DNA of 64,000 nt, taken from contig NZ_JACCFJ010000001.1 in the NCBI RefSeq assembly GCF_013410345.1, positions 5,719,989 to 5,783,988 of the forward strand, read 5' to 3'. This document shows, piece after piece, positions 26,941-36,220 of the stretch. How positions within the stretch are numbered: the first letter of the stretch is position 1; each line of letters opens with the position of its first letter. The position numbers and the translations under genes are program-made. Origin of the DNA: Saccharopolyspora hordei. GTDB lineage: Bacteria > Actinomycetota > Actinomycetes > Mycobacteriales > Pseudonocardiaceae. The notes below the pieces were generated by a model that did no database searches, had not been told where the DNA came from, and saw only the letters and a program-made list of their open reading frames with translations.

Positions 26941-29661
26941 TTGTCGTCTTTGCTGTACCGACTCGGGCGGGCCGTGGTCCGCACCAGAGCGTGGGTGCTG
27001 GTCGCGTGGCTCGCGCTCCTCGCCGTGCTGGGTGGGGGCGCGCTGGTCTTCCAGCAGGGGATGCAGACCTCGCTCGAGATCCCCGGCGCTGAATCGCAGG
27101 AGGCGTTGGACCACCTCAACAACGTCTTCCCGCAGATGACCGGTTCGCGCGCGCAGATGGTGTTCACCGTCCCCGAGGGCGAGCACGTCGACGACCCGCA
27201 GGTGCGCGAGGCCTTCGAGGGCCTCATCGACCGGGTCTCGGAGTGGGACGGCGTCGGCACGGTGATGAGCCCGCTGGACGAGCTGGTGGCCAACCAGGTC
27301 TCCGAGGACCGGCGGACCGGCATCATCAACATGCAGTTCGACTTCCCGCCGCTGGACGTCCCCGACCAGGTCAAGAACGACCTGCTCGCGGAGGCCCAGG
27401 CGCTGGAGGCGGAGCTCGGTCCGGGCGCTTCCGTGCACGTCGGTGGCGACATCTACGCCAACGCCATGCCGGAGCTGGGCGCCACCGAGGCGGTCGGCGT
27501 GGTCGTCGCGCTGATGGTGCTGCTGCTGTTGCTGCGCTCGCTCATCGCGGCGGTGATGCCGCTGGTCACCGCGTTCGTCGGCGTCGGCGTGTCGATGACC
27601 ATCGTGCTGCTGACCACCGCGTTCACCGAGGTCTCCTCGGCCGCGCCGATGCTCGGCATGATGCTGGGCCTGGCCGTGGGCATCGACTACTCGCTGTTCA
27701 TCGTGTCCCGGCACCGCGAGCAGCTCGCCGCCGGCGTCGGCGTCACGGAGTCCATCGCGCGCTCGGTGGCCACCGCCGGGTCGGCGGTGATCTTCGCCGG
27801 GATGACGGTGATCATCGCGCTGCTGGCGCTGGCGGTCCCCGGGATCACGTTCCTGACCACGATGGGCGTGCTCGCCGGTGTCTCGATCGCGATCGGCGTC
27901 GCGGTGGCGCTGACCATCATCCCGGCGCTGCTGAGCTTCGCCGGGGAACGGCTGCGGCCCACGAAGGTGCGGCGGCGCCGGCGGCAGCGGCGGGCGCGCC
28001 GCTCGTTCGCGCTCGCCTGGGTCCGGGGCGTCACCAAGGCGCCGCTGGTGACGATCGTCGTGGTCATCGCCGGGCTCGGCCTGTGCACGCTGCCGATGGC
28101 GGACCTGAAGCTCTCGGTGCCCGACGCCGGCTCGCAGCCGGTGGGGACCCCGGCGCGCGACACCTACGACCACATCGCCGCGGAGTTCGGCCCCGGCTTC
28201 AACAGCCCGCTGATGGTGACCACCGACATCATCGGCAGCACGGACCCGCTGGGCCAGGTCAACGGCATCGCCGACGAGATCCGCGCGATGCCGGGCGTCG
28301 CCGCGGTGCCGATGGCCACCCCGAACCCGACCATCGACACCGGCATCATCCAGGTCGTGCCGACCACCGGCGGCGAGGCCGACGAGACCGCCGACCTGGT
28401 GCACCGGCTGCGCGCGATGAGCCCGCACTTCGAGGAGGAGTACGGCGCGGGCATCGCGGTGACCGGTGTGACCGCGATCGGCATCGACCTGTCCGAGAAG
28501 CTCTTCGACGCGCTGCTGCCGTTCGCGGTCATCGTGGTCGGCCTGACGCTGGTGCTGCTGGCGATGGTGTTCCGGTCGGTGTGGGTGCCGGTCAAGGCCG
28601 CGCTGGGCTACCTGCTGTCGGTCGGCGCGACCTTCGGCGCGGTCGCGTTCGTGTTCAACCAGGGGCACCTGACCGGCCCGCTCAACGTCTCCCACGTCGG
28701 CGGCGTCATCAGCTTCATGCCGATCCTGCTCATGGCGATCCTGTTCGGGCTGGCCATGGACTACGAGGTGTTCCTGGTCTCCCGGATGCGGGAGGAGTAC
28801 TCGCACCACGGTGACGCCAAGCGGGCCATCGAGTCCGGGTTCACCAACGTCGCGCCGGTCGTGGTGGCCGCCGCGGTCATCATGATCTCGGTGTTCGCCG
28901 CGTTCGTCCCGCACGGCGACTCCAACATCAAGCCCATCGCGTTCGGGCTCGCGGTCGGCGTGTTCGTCGACGCCTTCGTGGTCCGCATGACGCTGGTGCC
29001 CGCGGTGATGGCGCTGCTGGGCGACAAGGCCTGGTGGCTGCCGCGCTGGCTGGCCCGCCGGCTGCCCTCGCTGGACGTGGAGGGCGAGGCGCTCCAGCAC
29101 GAGCTGCGGCTGGCCGACTGGCCGGGCAACGACGAGGTGGTCAGCGCCCGCGGCCTGAGCGTCCACGACGACCGCGGCGAGCAGGTCGTCGGCGGGGTGG
29201 ACATCCACCTGCACCCCGGCGGCGTGCTCGCGGTGGAGAGCGAGTCCGACGCCGGCTCCGCGCTGCTGCACGCGCTCGGCGGCCGGGTCCGCACCGTGCG
29301 GGGTGACGTGCGGGTGGCCGGCATGCTGCTGCCGCAGCGGGCCCGGGCGGTCCGTTCGCGCACCGCACTGGTCCAGTGCCGCACCAGCGAGGCACCGGCC
29401 GTCGAGGTCCGGCGGGCCATCGCCGACGGCGTGCGGCTGGTGCTGCTCGACGAGGTCGACTCGATCGCCGACTCCCAGCAGCGCCACGAGCTCGCCTACC
29501 TGCTCACCAGTTCGTCCACACCGGACGGTGCTCCGGTGAGCTTCGTCCTGACCTACACGAACCCGGGCCTGGTCGCCGACCTGCTGCCGGACCACCGGGT
29601 CGACGTTCTGCGGCTTTCCGCGCGGCCCGCCCTGTTCGCGGGCCGTCTCCAGGAGGTGTGA
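26941..29661 (+). CDS. MMPL-family exporter fused to a degenerate ABC-ATPase-like domain
   Basis: 906 aa. The start is taken as the TTG at 26941, 8 nt after GGGAG; the frame stays open far upstream but runs through the operator repeats. Residues 1-700 are an RND/MMPL transporter: helix 1 near VLVAWLALLAVLGGGALVF, two large extracytoplasmic loops, and the paired motifs GLAVGIDYSLFIVSRHRE and LFGLAMDYEVFLVSRMRE with the proton-relay DY residues. Residues about 715-900 add a domain laid out like an ABC nucleotide-binding domain: VVSARGLSVHDDRG, then a spoiled Walker A (ESESDAGSALL, about 766-776, Ser for Lys) and an intact Walker B-like VRLVLLDEVDS (831-841). Followed 5 bp later by the YhgE/Pip gene. 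Confidence 0.85.
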   Translation: MSSLLYRLGRAVVRTRAWVLVAWLALLAVLGGGALVFQQGMQTSLEIPGAESQEALDHLNNVFPQMTGSRAQMVFTVPEGEHVDDPQVREAFEGLIDRVSEWDGVGTVMSPLDELVANQVSEDRRTGIINMQFDFPPLDVPDQVKNDLLAEAQALEAELGPGASVHVGGDIYANAMPELGATEAVGVVVALMVLLLLLRSLIAAVMPLVTAFVGVGVSMTIVLLTTAFTEVSSAAPMLGMMLGLAVGIDYSLFIVSRHREQLAAGVGVTESIARSVATAGSAVIFAGMTVIIALLALAVPGITFLTTMGVLAGVSIAIGVAVALTIIPALLSFAGERLRPTKVRRRRRQRRARRSFALAWVRGVTKAPLVTIVVVIAGLGLCTLPMADLKLSVPDAGSQPVGTPARDTYDHIAAEFGPGFNSPLMVTTDIIGSTDPLGQVNGIADEIRAMPGVAAVPMATPNPTIDTGIIQVVPTTGGEADETADLVHRLRAMSPHFEEEYGAGIAVTGVTAIGIDLSEKLFDALLPFAVIVVGLTLVLLAMVFRSVWVPVKAALGYLLSVGATFGAVAFVFNQGHLTGPLNVSHVGGVISFMPILLMAILFGLAMDYEVFLVSRMREEYSHHGDAKRAIESGFTNVAPVVVAAAVIMISVFAAFVPHGDSNIKPIAFGLAVGVFVDAFVVRMTLVPAVMALLGDKAWWLPRWLARRLPSLDVEGEALQHELRLADWPGNDEVVSARGLSVHDDRGEQVVGGVDIHLHPGGVLAVESESDAGSALLHALGGRVRTVRGDVRVAGMLLPQRARAVRSRTALVQCRTSEAPAVEVRRAIADGVRLVLLDEVDSIADSQQRHELAYLLTSSSTPDGAPVSFVLTYTNPGLVADLLPDHRVDVLRLSARPALFAGRLQEV

Positions 29662-29666
29662 GGGTC

Positions 29667-31670
29667 ATGAGGAACCCGTTCACGCAGGCCGCCCGGCGCT
29701 CGGGCGGCTCCGTCGGGCGCGGCACCTGGATCGGCCTCGCGCTGGTCCCCGTGCTCCTCGTCGGCGTGCTGGCCTGGGCGTTCTGGGCCCCGATGAGCCA
29801 GCACGGCGCCGCCGAGGTCGCGGTGGTCAACGAGGACGAGCCGGCCACCATCAACGGCCAGATGGCCCCGCTGGGCCGGGAGATGGCCGCGAAGCTGGTC
29901 AACAGCACCGACACCGGCTACACCTGGCAGGTCACCGCCGCCGAGGACGCCCGGGAGGGGCTGGCCGACGGCCGCTACGCGGCGGTGGTGACCATCCCGA
30001 AGGCGTTCTCCCGCACCACCGCGTCGGTGCTGACCGGCGAGCCGATGGACGCCACCCAGGCCGGGATCCGGGTGGAGACCTCGCCGGTGGCGGCCCCGGC
30101 CGACGCGGCCGCGGTGGAGGCCGCGGCCCGGCAGAGCGTGTCGGTGTTCAACAAGCAGATCGTGGAGATGCTGCTCGACGGCTTCTACGGCGGCTTCGCG
30201 GAGATGCACGGCCAGCTGGGCACCGCGGTCGACGGTGCGCGCCAGCTCGCCGACGGCAGCGGGCAGCTCGCGGGCGGCATCGGGCAGCTCTCCAGCGGTG
30301 TGGACGAGCTGGCCAGCGGCGTGCCGCAGCTGGCCGACGGCGGCAACCAGCTCGCCGACGGGATGCAGCAGCTGTCGGGCGGCCTGAACGAGCTGCACCG
30401 GCAGGTCAAGCAGATGCCCGAGCAGACCCGGCAGCTGGCCGACGGCGCGGAGCAGGTCGCGGCGGGCAACCGCGCGATGGCCGACCAGTTCGTCCCGCTC
30501 ACCGACCAGATCCTGGCCGCCACCGAGCTGATCCCCGACTCCCCCAAGCTCGACGGCCTGGCCAAGCTGGCCGAGCGGTGCCCGACCGAGGGCCTGACCT
30601 CGGACTTCTGCACCCAGCTGCGGGAGCACGTCGAGCAGGCCAACCAGCGCCAGGGCGTGCTGGACACCATCAAGGCGAAGATCCAGGGGCCGGTCAAGCA
30701 GGCCCGGGACGGGTTCGAGGGCCTGGCCTTCGGGTCCGAGCAGATCGCCATGGGCACCCGCATGCTCGCCGACAACTCCGGTCAGCTCGTCGACGGCATC
30801 GGCCAGCTGGCCGCGGGCGGCACGCAGCTCAGCGACGGCGCGCAGCAGCTCGCCGGGGGCCTGGACCAGCTCAACGGCGGTGTCCAGCAGCTGCACGGCG
30901 GGGTGGGCCAGCTGGCCGACGGGGCCCAGCAGGTCGCCGACGGCAACCGGATGTTCGCCGACCAGATGGCCCCGGCGGCGGACCAGCTGCCCAACTACAC
31001 CGACGAGGAGCGCGCGCACCTCAAGACGGTGGCGTCCAGCCCGGCCGCGCTGGAGTCCGAGCTGCCCACCTTCGGCAAGTCGCTGATCGGCCTGCTGATC
31101 GCCGTCGCGTTCTGGATCGCCGGGCTGGCCGTCTACGCGGTGGTCCGGGCGGTGCCGGAGGACGCCGCGACCTCGCGCCGCTCCAGCTGGCGCCTGGTCC
31201 TCACCTCGCTGCTGCCCGGTGCGCTGGTCGCCGCGGTCGGCGCGGTGGTGGTCAGCGCGGCCCTGGCGCCGTTCCTGGACCTGTCCTTCGGCTCCTGGGC
31301 GGCCTTCGCCGGGGTGACGCTGCTGGCCGCGCTGGCCTTCGTGGCGGTCAACCAGGCGCTGACCGCGCTGTTCGGCACCGGGGGCCGGGTGGTCTCGCTC
31401 GTGGTCCTGGCGCTGGCCGCGGCGACCGGGGTGGTGTCCACGGTGCCCGGCCTGCTGCACAGCACCAGCAGCTTCCTGCCGACCCACGGCGCGGTCCAGG
31501 CACTCGCCTCGATCGTCACCGGGGCCGACGGCGCGCTGAGCGGCGTGCTGCAGCTGCTGGTCTGGCTCGTGGCGGGTGTGCTGTTCGCGCTGCTCGCGGT
31601 GGACCGGGCCCGGGTGGTCCCGGCCAAGCGGTTCCGCCGCCAGACCGCGGCCAGCCGCCCGGCCTGGTGA
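29667..31670 (+). CDS. YhgE/Pip-domain membrane protein (ABC-2-type permease related)
   Basis: 667 aa. Start ATG at 29667; AGGAGG lies about 13 nt upstream inside the MMPL gene end. One N-terminal helix (25-45), a long extracytoplasmic region with about 20 repeats of the QLADG/QLSSG type (residues about 185-440; heptad-like and coiled), then five to six C-terminal helices (from LIGLLIAVAFWIAGLAVYAVV). This is the layout of YhgE/Pip/EsaA proteins. Coupled with the MMPL-ATPase fusion it probably forms one envelope export system under the TetR regulator. Confidence 0.87.
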   Translation: MRNPFTQAARRSGGSVGRGTWIGLALVPVLLVGVLAWAFWAPMSQHGAAEVAVVNEDEPATINGQMAPLGREMAAKLVNSTDTGYTWQVTAAEDAREGLADGRYAAVVTIPKAFSRTTASVLTGEPMDATQAGIRVETSPVAAPADAAAVEAAARQSVSVFNKQIVEMLLDGFYGGFAEMHGQLGTAVDGARQLADGSGQLAGGIGQLSSGVDELASGVPQLADGGNQLADGMQQLSGGLNELHRQVKQMPEQTRQLADGAEQVAAGNRAMADQFVPLTDQILAATELIPDSPKLDGLAKLAERCPTEGLTSDFCTQLREHVEQANQRQGVLDTIKAKIQGPVKQARDGFEGLAFGSEQIAMGTRMLADNSGQLVDGIGQLAAGGTQLSDGAQQLAGGLDQLNGGVQQLHGGVGQLADGAQQVADGNRMFADQMAPAADQLPNYTDEERAHLKTVASSPAALESELPTFGKSLIGLLIAVAFWIAGLAVYAVVRAVPEDAATSRRSSWRLVLTSLLPGALVAAVGAVVVSAALAPFLDLSFGSWAAFAGVTLLAALAFVAVNQALTALFGTGGRVVSLVVLALAAATGVVSTVPGLLHSTSSFLPTHGAVQALASIVTGADGALSGVLQLLVWLVAGVLFALLAVDRARVVPAKRFRRQTAASRPAW

Positions 31671-31689
31671 TCGACCAGCTCTGGACACG

Positions 31690-31727
31690 GGAGGTCCGCT
31701 CGGCGCACCCGCGCCGGGCGGACCTCC
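31690..31727. terminator. Strong terminator after the exporter operon
   Basis: 17-bp stem with one mismatch (GGAGGTCCGCTCGGCGC / GCGCCGGGCGGACCTCC) and a 4-nt loop, between the convergent YhgE/Pip gene and a small minus-strand gene. Confidence 0.85.
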
Positions 31728-31752
31728 TCCGTCGTGGGGCTTCGCCCGAGGC

Positions 31753-32004
31753 CTAGGCCCACTTCCGCTTCGACGTGGGGCACCAGCGCTTCCCGGCCGA
31801 CTGCTCGTCCAGCCGCAGCGCCGTGCCCAGCGCGAAGAAGCTCGGGGCCCACTCACCGATGAAGATGCCCCACCGGTCGGCCCGCTCGGTGTTCTCCGCG
31901 TTCACGGACGCGGACCACGCGACGAACGTCAGTCCGATCGAGACGAAGCCGGCGAGGAACATGTGGTCGGACGTGATGCCGAATCTGCGAATGGCCGCCA
32001 GCAT
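31753..32004 (-). CDS. Small two-helix membrane protein, unknown
   Basis: 83 aa. Start ATG at 32004 with AGGGGGAG 4 nt upstream. Helix one is about 12-32 (SDHMFLAGFVSIGLTFVAWS) and helix two about 44-60 (WGIFIGEWAPSFFALGTAL), then a basic tail. No family recognised. It lies 93 bp downstream of the EAL protein gene on the same strand. Confidence 0.7.
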   Translation of the reverse strand: MLAAIRRFGITSDHMFLAGFVSIGLTFVAWSASVNAENTERADRWGIFIGEWAPSFFALGTALRLDEQSAGKRWCPTSKRKWA

Positions 32005-32096
32005 GGCACTCCCCCTCTACAGCGCTCGTCTGCCGGTTACCCGACCGCTCCCCGCCCAAACGCCGCGCTGGGACGTCCTCATCGGACAGTCGTCCG

Positions 32097-34193
32097 TCAG
32101 CGGCTGGTCCAGTTCAGCGGGGTGGTGGTGAGGAAGGCCTCGAAGTCCGCCGGGGGCAGCGGGGCGGAGAACAGGTAGCCCTGGTAGGCGTCCATGCCGA
32201 TGGACCGCAGCAGGTGGTACTGGTTCGGCGTCTCGACGCCCTCGGCGATGCAGAACCGCTCCATGGTCCGGGCCAGTTCCGCCACCGCGCGGGTGATGCC
32301 GAGGTCGGTGGGGTCGATGCAGATGCCGCCGACGAACTCGCGGTCCAGCTTGATGACCTGCGCCGGCAGCTCGCTCAGCCGGGACAGCGAGGAGTAGCCG
32401 GTGCCGAAGTCGTCGATGGCGAAGCGGACCCCGCTGTCGACGAGGTCGCCCATGGCTGCGCGGGCCTGCGGGGAGAGCTCGGCGATGACGGTCTCGAGCA
32501 TCTCGATGACGAGGCGGTCGGGGTCGGTGCCGGTGTCGCGCAGCGCCGTGGTGATCTCGTCGACGAAGGACACCTGGTTGGGGTGCAGGCCGGCCACGTT
32601 GACCGTGACGCCGACCGGGCGGCCGCCCGGCCCCTTCCACCGGGACGACTCGCGCAGGGCCCGGTGCAGCACGGACCGGTCCAGGTCGGCCAGCAGCCCA
32701 CCGCGTTCGGCGATGCGCAGCACGATGTCGGGCGGGATCCGTCCGTACTCGGGGTGGGTCCAGCGCAGCAGCGCCTCGGCCAGCACCACGTGCCCGGTGC
32801 TGTCCACGATGGGCTGGTAGTGCAGCCCCAGGCGGTCCTCGTCGATGGCCTCGCGCAGGTCCTGCTCCAGCTGGATCTGCTCGGAGTCGGCCTGGACGGG
32901 CAAGAGCGCACCGCTGGCACGTCCCTGGCCGCGCGCGCGGTCCTCGATCATCGCCGCCTCCCCGGCGCGCAGGACCTCGCTCAGGGACGTCTCGCGGTCG
33001 AGCACCGCGGCGCCGACCGAGGCGGAGACGTGCACCCGCCACTCCCGCAACGGCACGACCATCCGGAACAGGTCGGTGACCTGCGCGGTGAGGGCCTCCA
33101 GGCCCCCGCTGGCCTCCACGTCGGGGCAGGCGACGACGAACTGGTCGGCGTACAGCCGCGCTGCGGTGCACTTCGGCGGCAGCGATTCGTTGAGGCGCGC
33201 GGCGACCGCGGTGAGCAGCTCGTCCCCGGCCTCGTGCCCCAGCGCGTCGTTGATGCGCTTGAAGTTGTCGAGGTCGCAGAACAGCACCGCCGCCTGGCCG
33301 CCCCCGGCGGCCTCGGCCATCGACGCGGTCACCTCCTCGAAGCCCCGGCGGTTGAGCAGGCCGGTGGTCTCGTCGTGCATGGCCTGGTAACGCAGGGTCT
33401 CCAGGTGCTGGACCTGCTCGGTGACGTCGTTGAAGATCGCCAGCCACACCGGGCCGCCCTCTTCGCTCACCGACGGCTTGCTGTGCACCTCGCACAGCAC
33501 GGGTTGGCCGTCGGCGCGGGCCAGCACCCGGTGCGGGATCGGCTCGCCGAGGCCGCCCGGCGTGGTCAGCGGTGACGTGCTCGGCAGCAGGCCGCTCCCG
33601 TCGGGGTCGCTGCCGTGCACGATGTCGCGGTCGGTCTTGGTGCGCAGCTCGGAGAGGCGGTAGCGGAGCAGGTCGGACAGCGCCTGGTTGGCGTCGAGGA
33701 ACCGGCCGTCGTTGTCGAACAGGGCGATGCCGGTGGAGGCGAGCTCGAACAGGTCGCTGAACTGACGCCGCGACCGCTGGTGGCGCGCGTGCACGCCGCC
33801 CTCGTCCCGGGTCATCTTGATGAACCCGTACAGGCTGCCGTCGGGCGCGCGCGTGGCGGTGACGACCACGTGCGCCCAGAAGCGGCTGCCGTCCTTGCGC
33901 ACCCGCCAGCCCCGGTCGATGAAGAAGCCGTCCCGCGCCGCCTGCTCCAGCTCCCAGTCCGGGTACCCGGCCTCGACCTGGTCAGGCGGGTAGAAGATCG
34001 AGAAGTGCCTGCCGATGATCTCTTCGCTGGTGTAGCCCTTGATGCGCTGCGCGCCCGTGTTCCAGCTGACCACGTTCCCCTGGGCGTCCAGCGAGAAGAT
34101 CGCGTAGTCGCGCATGTCCTCCGAGGTGAGGGCCTTGGCCGCGCTCGCCTGCACCGCTCGGTCGTCGGGAAGTTCTGACTGCGTCGAACCCAT
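32097..34193 (-). CDS. PAS-PAS-GGDEF-EAL cyclic-di-GMP phosphodiesterase, GGDEF degenerate
   Basis: 698 aa. Start ATG at 34193 with GGAGGGGAG 6 nt upstream; the open frame continues 101 codons further without support. PAS 1 is about 28-130 (NVVSWNTGAQRIKGYTSEEI), PAS 2 about 145-265, the diguanylate-cyclase fold about 270-430 and EAL about 445-690. The GGDEF signature reads YADQF (about residue 347), so cyclase activity should be lost. The EAL side is intact: EALLRW, DDFGTGYSS, EGVETP and QGYLFS. Predicted to hydrolyse c-di-GMP under PAS control, which in actinomycetes affects development. It lies just before the surface-protein island. Confidence 0.88.
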   Translation of the reverse strand: MGSTQSELPDDRAVQASAAKALTSEDMRDYAIFSLDAQGNVVSWNTGAQRIKGYTSEEIIGRHFSIFYPPDQVEAGYPDWELEQAARDGFFIDRGWRVRKDGSRFWAHVVVTATRAPDGSLYGFIKMTRDEGGVHARHQRSRRQFSDLFELASTGIALFDNDGRFLDANQALSDLLRYRLSELRTKTDRDIVHGSDPDGSGLLPSTSPLTTPGGLGEPIPHRVLARADGQPVLCEVHSKPSVSEEGGPVWLAIFNDVTEQVQHLETLRYQAMHDETTGLLNRRGFEEVTASMAEAAGGGQAAVLFCDLDNFKRINDALGHEAGDELLTAVAARLNESLPPKCTAARLYADQFVVACPDVEASGGLEALTAQVTDLFRMVVPLREWRVHVSASVGAAVLDRETSLSEVLRAGEAAMIEDRARGQGRASGALLPVQADSEQIQLEQDLREAIDEDRLGLHYQPIVDSTGHVVLAEALLRWTHPEYGRIPPDIVLRIAERGGLLADLDRSVLHRALRESSRWKGPGGRPVGVTVNVAGLHPNQVSFVDEITTALRDTGTDPDRLVIEMLETVIAELSPQARAAMGDLVDSGVRFAIDDFGTGYSSLSRLSELPAQVIKLDREFVGGICIDPTDLGITRAVAELARTMERFCIAEGVETPNQYHLLRSIGMDAYQGYLFSAPLPPADFEAFLTTTPLNWTSR

Positions 34194-35351
34194 TCGAACT
34201 CCCCTCCGAACGTCGTGCCTGGATCCAGGCTGCCCGGCCTGTTCCGGGAAAACCACCCGAACTAGCCCCTCGGTCGTCGAATTCCTCGCAGCTGCACCCG
34301 ACGGCGAACCAGCTGTCGCCTCGCGTCCCGCGCGCACCACGGGCACCAGGGGCGCACGCAAGAACCACGCGACGCGGGTCGGCCGTTCCGTCACAGTGGA
34401 CACCCAGTCCCGGCCCGTCTCGCGGGTGCCAGGCCACGGACTCCGGACGCCCGCGCCCACCCACCGCAGCGTCGTCGCCCCCTCGCTCTCTGCCACGCTG
34501 CGCTACGGCGGCCACAGGTGCCGTGTCATGCACCCACCCTAGTGACCAGCGGAGAGTTCGCCTCGGGTCAACGACAACCCGATTCGCCCGGATCGATCCA
34601 GCCGGGCGTCCGCTCCCCGGGCTCACACCGCCGCACTGCGGAACGCTCGGCGGAACCGTTCTCACGAGGCGACCCGGCGGCGTCCCACGCCGACGCGGGT
34701 CCCGCTGCGGGCGCAGGGTCGATCCTCGACGGCTCTGGAGGTCCGAGACAGGAAAGCCGAACCCGGGAGATGGGGTCTCACCGCACAGCGGGTCCGGCCT
34801 TCCCGCATCCCAAGGAGCAGCCGGCCAGCGCGTCAACCAGCTACGACCAGGAACCTAGGGTGACGCGAAAGTCGACGCAACCACGATCACTCTACTTGGC
34901 GACCGCAAATGTGAATTCCTTCCCCGCACGCGGCCCGATGCTTTGTGGGGGATTTTCGTTCGCCGCACGCCGACGACGATTTTCGCACACCAGGAACAGG
35001 CCGGAACAACGCTCGCGGCGGATTCACGAAATGCGCGAGGGTCAGCTCCACCATGCCCGGACGTCGGCCGCGCAGCGGGCTGCCCACCCGGATCGTCCCG
35101 TGTGGACGGAGTCGTGACCTGCCCCCGAGCGCTGCCGCGGTGGAGACGCGGCGATGCCACCCAGGGGGACATGCCCGCTCTCGACCATCCACATGAGACT
35201 CCAGGCCGCATGCGGTTGTCCGGGATCAACCGAAGAGGCGATCAAGGCCAGTCACGACAAGCGGATCTCGGTCTTCGCCATTACAACTGCTCCTGGCAAT
35301 CCGTCCGCGCTGGCCGGATGCTGAAGCGATTCGACGATGAAAGAGGCTCAC
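34194..35351. other. Long intergenic region, no gene recognised
   Basis: About 1.15 kb. The open frames here lack ribosome sites, have shuffled composition and match nothing I know. The part from 34860 to 34990 is clearly AT-richer than its surroundings (GCAAATGTGAATTCC, GGGGGATTTTCG) and may be a promoter zone. The stretch after 35220 leads into the first small secreted-protein gene. Unusual length for such a dense genome. Confidence 0.5.
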
Positions 35352-35717
35352 ATGAAGAAGTTCGCCCGTATCGCCGCCGCGGCAAGCGTCGCACTCGGTA
35401 CGACTGCCCTGGCAGCGCCCGCAGCGCTCGCCGACGCCACCATCATCGATGCGGATGCCCCGGTGAACGAGACGGTCTACGTGGTGCCCGGTCCTCACGT
35501 CACCCTGCCGGCGCCGGCCCCTGCTCCCGCTCCCGCTCCCGCCCCGCAGGACGCCCAGATCGTCCAGGCGAACGCCAGCGTGCAGACCACCACGGTGCAG
35601 AGCACCACCACGCAGAGCACCACCACGGGAAGCACCACCACCGTGCAGAGCGGCTACAGCGAGGGAAGCGCCACCACGGCGCAGAGCACCATCAGTGTGC
35701 AGGGCAAGAACTGGTGA
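35352..35717 (+). CDS. Small secreted protein with Pro-Ala and Thr-Gln repeats
   Basis: 121 aa. Start ATG at 35352 with AAAGAGG 6 nt upstream; an ATG 15 nt earlier is possible. Signal peptide 1-27 (KKFARIAAAASVALGTTALA, cut after ALA). The mature part has an acidic head, a run of Ala-Pro pairs (about 60-70), then a Thr/Gln/Ser tract made of TTTVQS, TTTQS and TTTGS units to the C-terminus. No cysteines. The Thr/Gln repeats resemble wall-spanning or fibre-forming tails. First of six small secreted proteins in this region. Confidence 0.75.
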   Translation: MKKFARIAAAASVALGTTALAAPAALADATIIDADAPVNETVYVVPGPHVTLPAPAPAPAPAPAPQDAQIVQANASVQTTTVQSTTTQSTTTGSTTTVQSGYSEGSATTAQSTISVQGKNW

Positions 35718-35736
35718 GCACGAACCCCGGTGACGG

Positions 35737-35758
35737 CCGGAGCCGTTGAGGGCTCCGG
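35737..35758 (+). terminator. Hairpin after the Pro-Ala/Thr-Gln secreted protein gene
   Basis: CCGGAGCC / GGCTCCGG with a 6-nt loop, 20 nt past the stop. Confidence 0.65.
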
Positions 35759-35788
35759 TCCGGGAATCCGCATCGCCTCGCACACGGG

Positions 35789-36004
35789 CTAGGACAGCAC
35801 ATCGGTCCTGCCCACGCGGAAGTAGGAGCAGGAAGCAGACACCCGGCTCCTACTTCCGCACACCTCGTCCTCGATCTCACGTCTTCGTCGTCGCTCTGCC
35901 CAGCAGCGAACGAGCGGCGCCGCGAGTCCGGTCCCCACGGTCACCACACCGCTCGCGGTCAACCAGTTCCCAGGTTCCACCCCGGCTGGCGCTCGCCCGC
36001 CCAC
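35789..36004 (-). CDS. Possible small single-helix membrane protein
   Basis: 71 codons from a GTG at 36004. One helix (about 12-32: NWLTASGVVTVGTGLAAPLV) is followed by a strongly charged stretch (ERRRRREIEDE), a pattern seen in many actinobacterial small membrane proteins. Against it: the 3' end runs through a perfect inverted repeat (35816-35859) and no homologue comes to mind. It could be spurious. Confidence 0.3.
   Translation of the reverse strand: MGGRAPAGVEPGNWLTASGVVTVGTGLAAPLVRCWAERRRRREIEDEVCGSRSRVSASCSYFRVGRTDVLS
35816..35859. repeat. Perfect 14-bp inverted repeat
   Basis: GCGGAAGTAGGAGC (35816-35829) and its exact complement (35846-35859) with a 16-nt spacer. It may be a terminator for a minus-strand transcript or a second terminator behind the 35352-35717 gene. 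Confidence 0.6.
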
Positions 36005-36167
36005 ACCTCACCACCAGCGGACGGCATCGTCGTGCCGCGCTCGTGCCGGTGCAGCACCACCACCGTCGGCCGTGCCCGTGAACGGCGAGGCGGTCACCTC
36101 CACCCCCCACGTCATGCGGCTGATGCGGGCTTCGGCGCACCCCCCAGTCGAATCCCGGACAAGGAAA

Positions 36168-36196
36168 GGTCCGGCGGTTGGGGGACCCGCCGGACC
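36168..36196 (-). terminator. Hairpin after paralogue A
   Basis: GGTCCGGCGG / CCGCCGGACC, 10-bp perfect stem with a 9-nt loop, 25 nt past the stop of the 36221-36622 gene. The core GTCCGGCGG is shared with the terminator of paralogue B. Confidence 0.7.
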
Positions 36197-36220
36197 ACGA
36201 CCTGCTGCTGAACGACTGCG

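Noticed and set aside
26809..29595. 928-codon open frame on the minus strand under the exporter gene
   Set aside because: Shadow frame of the MMPL gene with His/Asp/Arg-rich nonsense composition and no ribosome site.
34736..34860. Stretch with AAAGCCGAACCCGGGAG and nearby GC-rich arms, recalling the 3' part of a ydaO-type c-di-AMP riboswitch before a secreted-protein gene
   Set aside because: The 5' half of the ydaO consensus is not recognisable, the distance to the next gene is about 500 nt and the match is short. Not called.
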